NCBI RefSeq assembly: GCF_029892485.1
Contig: NZ_JARXVG010000001.1
Coordinates: forward strand, 744,001 to 808,000
Source: Variovorax boronicumulans
GTDB lineage: Bacteria; Pseudomonadota; Gammaproteobacteria; Burkholderiales; Burkholderiaceae_C
Length of the DNA: 64,000 nucleotides
Direction: 5' to 3'
Shown here in pieces: positions 61,013-64,000 of this stretch. A model generated the notes under the pieces. That model did no database searches. It was given only the letters and a program-made list of their open reading frames with translations, and was not told where the DNA came from. Numbering within the stretch: the stretch's first letter is position 1; each line of letters starts with the position of its first letter. The position numbers and the translations under genes were made by a program.

Positions 61013-62500
61013 TCAGTGGGCCAGCGTGGCCGCGATGGCGTTGTAGCACAGCGTCATCAGACCGCCGGGCAGCACGCCGAGAATCAGGATCAGCGCGCCG
61101 TTGATCATGAGCACGGTGCGCACGTCGAACGAAGCCGACACGGTGGTGGCCGTGACCGGTGCGTCGAAGTACATGACCTTGACCACACGCAGGTAGTAGA
61201 AGGCGCCGACCAGCGACATCATCACGGCGAACACCGCCAGGCCGATGTAGATGGCCTGGCCCGAGGCGATCAGCGCCTGCAGCACGGCCAGCTTGGCGTA
61301 GAAGCCCACCAGCGGCGGCAGACCCGCCAGCGAGAACATCGCGATGGCCATCACGCCGGCATACAGCGGGCTGCGCTGGTTGAGACCGGCCAGGTCGGTG
61401 ATCTCTTCGCTTTCGAAGCCTTCGCGGGCCAGCAGCAGGATGATGCCGAAGCTCGCCAGCGTGGTCAGCACGTAGGTCACGATGTAGAACATCGAGGCGC
61501 TGTAGGCGGCCTGCGCGTTCTGCGTGCCAGAAAGGTCCGAGCCGGCGACCAGGCCCAGCAGCATGAAGCCCATCTGCGAGATGGTCGAGTACGCCAGCAT
61601 CCGCTTGAGGTTGCTCTGCGCGATGGCCGCGAGGTTACCGATCAGCAGCGAGGCGATGGCCAGCACGGCCAGCATCTGCTGCCAGTCGATCGCGAGCGGC
61701 TGCAGGCCGTCGACCAGGAGGCGGATGATGATGCCGAAGGCAGCCAGTTCGGGCGCCGCGCCGATCAGCAGCGTGACAGCCGTTGGCGCGCCCTGGTAGA
61801 CGTCCGGCACCCACATGTGGAAAGGCGCCGCTCCCACCTTGAACGCCAGCCCGGCCACGATGAACACGAGGCCGAACACCAGCACCTGGTGGTTGACCTT
61901 GCCGGTCGAGATCGCCTTGAACACTTCGTTCAGGTCGAGCGAACCGGTCGCGCCGTACATCATCGAGAGGCCATACAGCAGGAAGCCGCTGGCCATCGCG
62001 CCGAGCACGAAGTACTTCATGGCCGCTTCGCTGGCCACCGCGTTGTCGCGGCGCAGCGCCACGAGCGCGTAGCTCGAGAGCGTGAGCAGCTCCAGGCCCA
62101 GGTAGATCAGCAGGAAGTTGCTGCCTGAGATCATCACGAACATGCCCAGCAGCGCGAACATGCTGATGGTGAAGAGTTCGCCGCCGCGCAGCATTTCGCG
62201 GTCTGCCGCGTAGGGCCGTCCGTAGATCAGGGTGACCATCAGCGCAATCGCGGAGAAGCACTTGAGCCAGTTGCCCATCGAGTCGCTCACGACCATGCCG
62301 CCGAAGCCGTACGAGGTCTTGCCATCGATCGCGGCCATGCCGGTGAGCACGGCCACCACCAGCAGCGTGAGCAGGGTCAGCACATAGGTGCGGGTGCGGC
62401 GCGGGCTCGTGTCCGACAGGTCGACCAGCGCAATGATGCAGGCCATGACCAGCAACACGATTTCGGGGTAGATCGTGACCCAGCTGAGTTTGTCAATCAT
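61013..62500 (-). CDS. nuoN: NADH-quinone oxidoreductase subunit N
   Basis: 495 residues with about 14 helices. Antiporter-like proton channel subunit of complex I. Landmarks: [60 protein letters not shown] and [19 protein letters not shown], with the conserved Lys and Glu of the channel. Lies 26 bases after nuoM. Confidence 0.95.
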   Translation of the reverse strand: MIDKLSWVTIYPEIVLLVMACIIALVDLSDTSPRRTRTYVLTLLTLLVVAVLTGMAAIDGKTSYGFGGMVVSDSMGNWLKCFSAIALMVTLIYGRPYAADREMLRGGELFTISMFALLGMFVMISGSNFLLIYLGLELLTLSSYALVALRRDNAVASEAAMKYFVLGAMASGFLLYGLSMMYGATGSLDLNEVFKAISTGKVNHQVLVFGLVFIVAGLAFKVGAAPFHMWVPDVYQGAPTAVTLLIGAAPELAAFGIIIRLLVDGLQPLAIDWQQMLAVLAIASLLIGNLAAIAQSNLKRMLAYSTISQMGFMLLGLVAGSDLSGTQNAQAAYSASMFYIVTYVLTTLASFGIILLLAREGFESEEITDLAGLNQRSPLYAGVMAIAMFSLAGLPPLVGFYAKLAVLQALIASGQAIYIGLAVFAVMMSLVGAFYYLRVVKVMYFDAPVTATTVSASFDVRTVLMINGALILILGVLPGGLMTLCYNAIAATLAH

Positions 62501-62526
62501 CTCGTTCTCTTGTCTTCAGCGTGGCA

Positions 62527-64000
62527 TCAGGAGGGCAGCTTCGAAATCGCCACGTGGCGAAGAAGCTCGGTCACGGAAGCGTCCATCGCATCGGTGAAGG
62601 GCTTGGGATACAGGCCCATCCACAACACGGCGATGGCCAGCAGCGACAGCATCAGGAATTCGCGGGCATTGATGTCGGTGAGTTCCTTGACGTGGTCGTT
62701 GCCGACCGGGCCGAGGTACACGCGCTTGTACATCCAGAGGGTGTACGCGGCACCGAAGATCAGTGCGGTTGCAGCGCCCAGGCCGATCCAGAAATTGGCC
62801 TTCACGGCGCCCAGGATCACCATCCACTCGCCCACGAAACCGGCGGTGCCCGGCAGGCCGCAATTGGCCATGGCGAACAGTAGCGCGAACGCGGCGAACT
62901 TGGGCATGGTGTTGACCACGCCGCCGTAGTCGGCGATCTGGCGCGAGTGCACGCGGTCGTACAGCACGCCGATGCCCAGGAACATGGCGCCCGAGACGAA
63001 GCCGTGAGCAATCATCTGCACGATGCCGCCGGACACGCCGAGCTCGTTGAAGATGAAGAAGCCCAGCGTCACGAAGCCCATGTGGGCGACCGACGAATAA
63101 GCGACCAGCTTCTTCATGTCCTGCTGCACCAAGGCAACCAGGCCCACATAGATCACCGCGATCAGCGACAGCGCGATCATGAGCCAGGCCCATTCATGCG
63201 ACGCATCGGGAGCGATCGGCATCGAGAAACGGAGGAAGCCGTAGGCACCCAGCTTCAGCATGATCGCGGCCAGCACGGCCGAGCCGCCCGTGGGCGCTTC
63301 GACGTGCACGTCCGGCAGCCAGGTGTGGACCGGCCACATCGGCACCTTGACGGCAAAGGCCGCGAAGAATGCGAAGAACAGGAAGGTCTGCGCCGTCGAC
63401 CCCAGCGGCAGCTTGTGCCAGGCCAGGATGTCGAAGCTGCCGCCCGACTTGTTGTACAGGAAGACCAGCGCCACCAGCATCAGCAGCGAGCCGAGCAAGG
63501 TGTAGAGGAAGAACTTGAACGCCGCGTAGATCTTGTTCGGGCCGCCCCAGATGCCGATGATCAGGTACATCGGGATCAGCGTGGCTTCGAAGAACACGTA
63601 GAACAGGATGCCGTCGAGCGCGGAGAACACGCCGATCATGAAGCCCGAGAGGATCAGGAACGCGCCCATGTACTGGTTCACGCGCTCGGTGATCACTTCC
63701 CAGGCCGAGATGACGACGACGACCGTGATGAACGACGTCAGCAGCACCATCCACAGCGACAGGCCGTCAAGACCGATGTGGTAGTTGACGTTGAAGCGGG
63801 AGATCCAGCTCGTCTTCTCGACGAACTGCATGGCGGCGGTCCCGTTCTGGAATCGCGTGAACAACGGCACTGTGACCAGGAAGCTCACGATGGCACCGAC
63901 GAGCGCGACCCAGCGCACGCCCTTGGCGTGCTCTTCGCGGCCAAACGCCAGCAGCACGGCGCCGAATGCGATCGGCACCCAGATGGCAAGGCTCAACAAA
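62527..64000 (-). CDS. nuoM: NADH-quinone oxidoreductase subunit M (5' end at or beyond the window edge)
   Basis: At least 490 residues. Proton-pumping antiporter-like subunit of complex I. Landmarks: YHIGLDGLSLWMVLLTSF, FYVFFEATLIPMYLIIGIWG with the conserved Glu, MWPVHTWLPDVHVEAPTGGS and KKLVAYSSVAHMGFVTLG with the channel Lys. The first in-window codons are TTG TTG AGC; the true ATG probably lies one or two codons beyond the right edge. Confidence 0.95.
   Translation of the reverse strand, partial: LLSLAIWVPIAFGAVLLAFGREEHAKGVRWVALVGAIVSFLVTVPLFTRFQNGTAAMQFVEKTSWISRFNVNYHIGLDGLSLWMVLLTSFITVVVVISAWEVITERVNQYMGAFLILSGFMIGVFSALDGILFYVFFEATLIPMYLIIGIWGGPNKIYAAFKFFLYTLLGSLLMLVALVFLYNKSGGSFDILAWHKLPLGSTAQTFLFFAFFAAFAVKVPMWPVHTWLPDVHVEAPTGGSAVLAAIMLKLGAYGFLRFSMPIAPDASHEWAWLMIALSLIAVIYVGLVALVQQDMKKLVAYSSVAHMGFVTLGFFIFNELGVSGGIVQMIAHGFVSGAMFLGIGVLYDRVHSRQIADYGGVVNTMPKFAAFALLFAMANCGLPGTAGFVGEWMVILGAVKANFWIGLGAATALIFGAAYTLWMYKRVYLGPVGNDHVKELTDINAREFLMLSLLAIAVLWMGLYPKPFTDAMDASVTELLRHVAISKLPS

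Noticed and set aside
1..64000. tRNA or rRNA genes, insertion sequences, prophage or integrase genes
   Set aside because: Looked for on both strands by cloverleaf-type conserved ends, transposase and recombinase motifs and long terminal repeats; nothing convincing was seen, though a short RNA gene could be missed by eye.

Overview
The window looks like an ordinary chromosomal stretch from a high-GC betaproteobacterium of the family Comamonadaceae, most likely Variovorax or a close relative. The signs are a nuoM-nuoN-DUF2818-Nudix-DUF1178 tail, many Bug-type periplasmic binding proteins, a MutL with its own nicking motif, an FMN riboswitch and intergenic repeats of the Comamonadaceae kind. I saw no rRNA, tRNA, CRISPR array, insertion sequence, integrase or phage gene.

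Layout. 1-3.6 kb: the start of isocitrate lyase (leftward), a gamma-glutamylcyclotransferase-like protein, an EamA exporter, a lysine-rich SWIB protein, an AraC regulator and a small unknown protein. 3.5-14.6 kb: a catabolic island with a ThDP enzyme divergent from a TetR regulator, then a Bug protein, an ABC importer (permease, binding protein, ATPase), an enolase-superfamily protein, a Gfo/Idh/MocA dehydrogenase, a DUF993 aldolase-like protein and a TIM-barrel sugar isomerase, all on + and tightly packed. Related operator-like sequences lie before tetR and before the Bug gene. The substrate is unknown, and this is one of two candidate undescribed pathways. 14.6-24.6 kb: housekeeping genes (YcaQ-like glycosylase, FMN riboswitch with a type II lumazine synthase, GST, ArsC-like protein, queG, tsaE, amiC, glycine-zipper lipoprotein, DedA, GNAT, mutL).

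24.7-30.9 kb: a lipoprotein hydrolase and an isoquinoline-oxidoreductase-like molybdenum enzyme with its own cytochrome c lie between mutL and miaA. miaA is followed by a LolD/YbbA-type ABC ATPase. 30.9-34.9 kb: the second candidate pathway, a PLP dehydratase divergent from a GntR regulator, an EctD-like Fe(II)/2-oxoglutarate dioxygenase and a SAF-domain dehydrogenase, with a 16-bp perfect palindrome between the two arms. 35.1-36.7 kb: a DGPF/YCII protein overlapping a long ECF sigma factor (ECF42-like). 36.7-45.2 kb: a serine beta-lactamase-fold hydrolase, the FtsX-type permease that probably partners the distant ATPase, a penicillin acylase family lipoprotein, an AttH/CrtC-like protein and a YXWGXW-repeat protein.

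45.2-51.2 kb: a leftward branched-chain amino acid type ABC importer with two tandem paralogous binding proteins; its LivF has Arg in place of the Walker A Lys. 51.4-59.6 kb: an AGE-family epimerase, then a MarR-controlled EmrAB-TolC-type efflux operon divergent from an ABC exporter. 59.6-64 kb: DUF1178, Nudix, DUF2818, nuoN and nuoM, the 3' end of the complex I operon, transcribed leftward and cut by the window edge.

All calls come from reading translations, motifs and gene order; no similarity search was run. Long open frames on the strand opposite many genes are a by-product of high GC and are left out.
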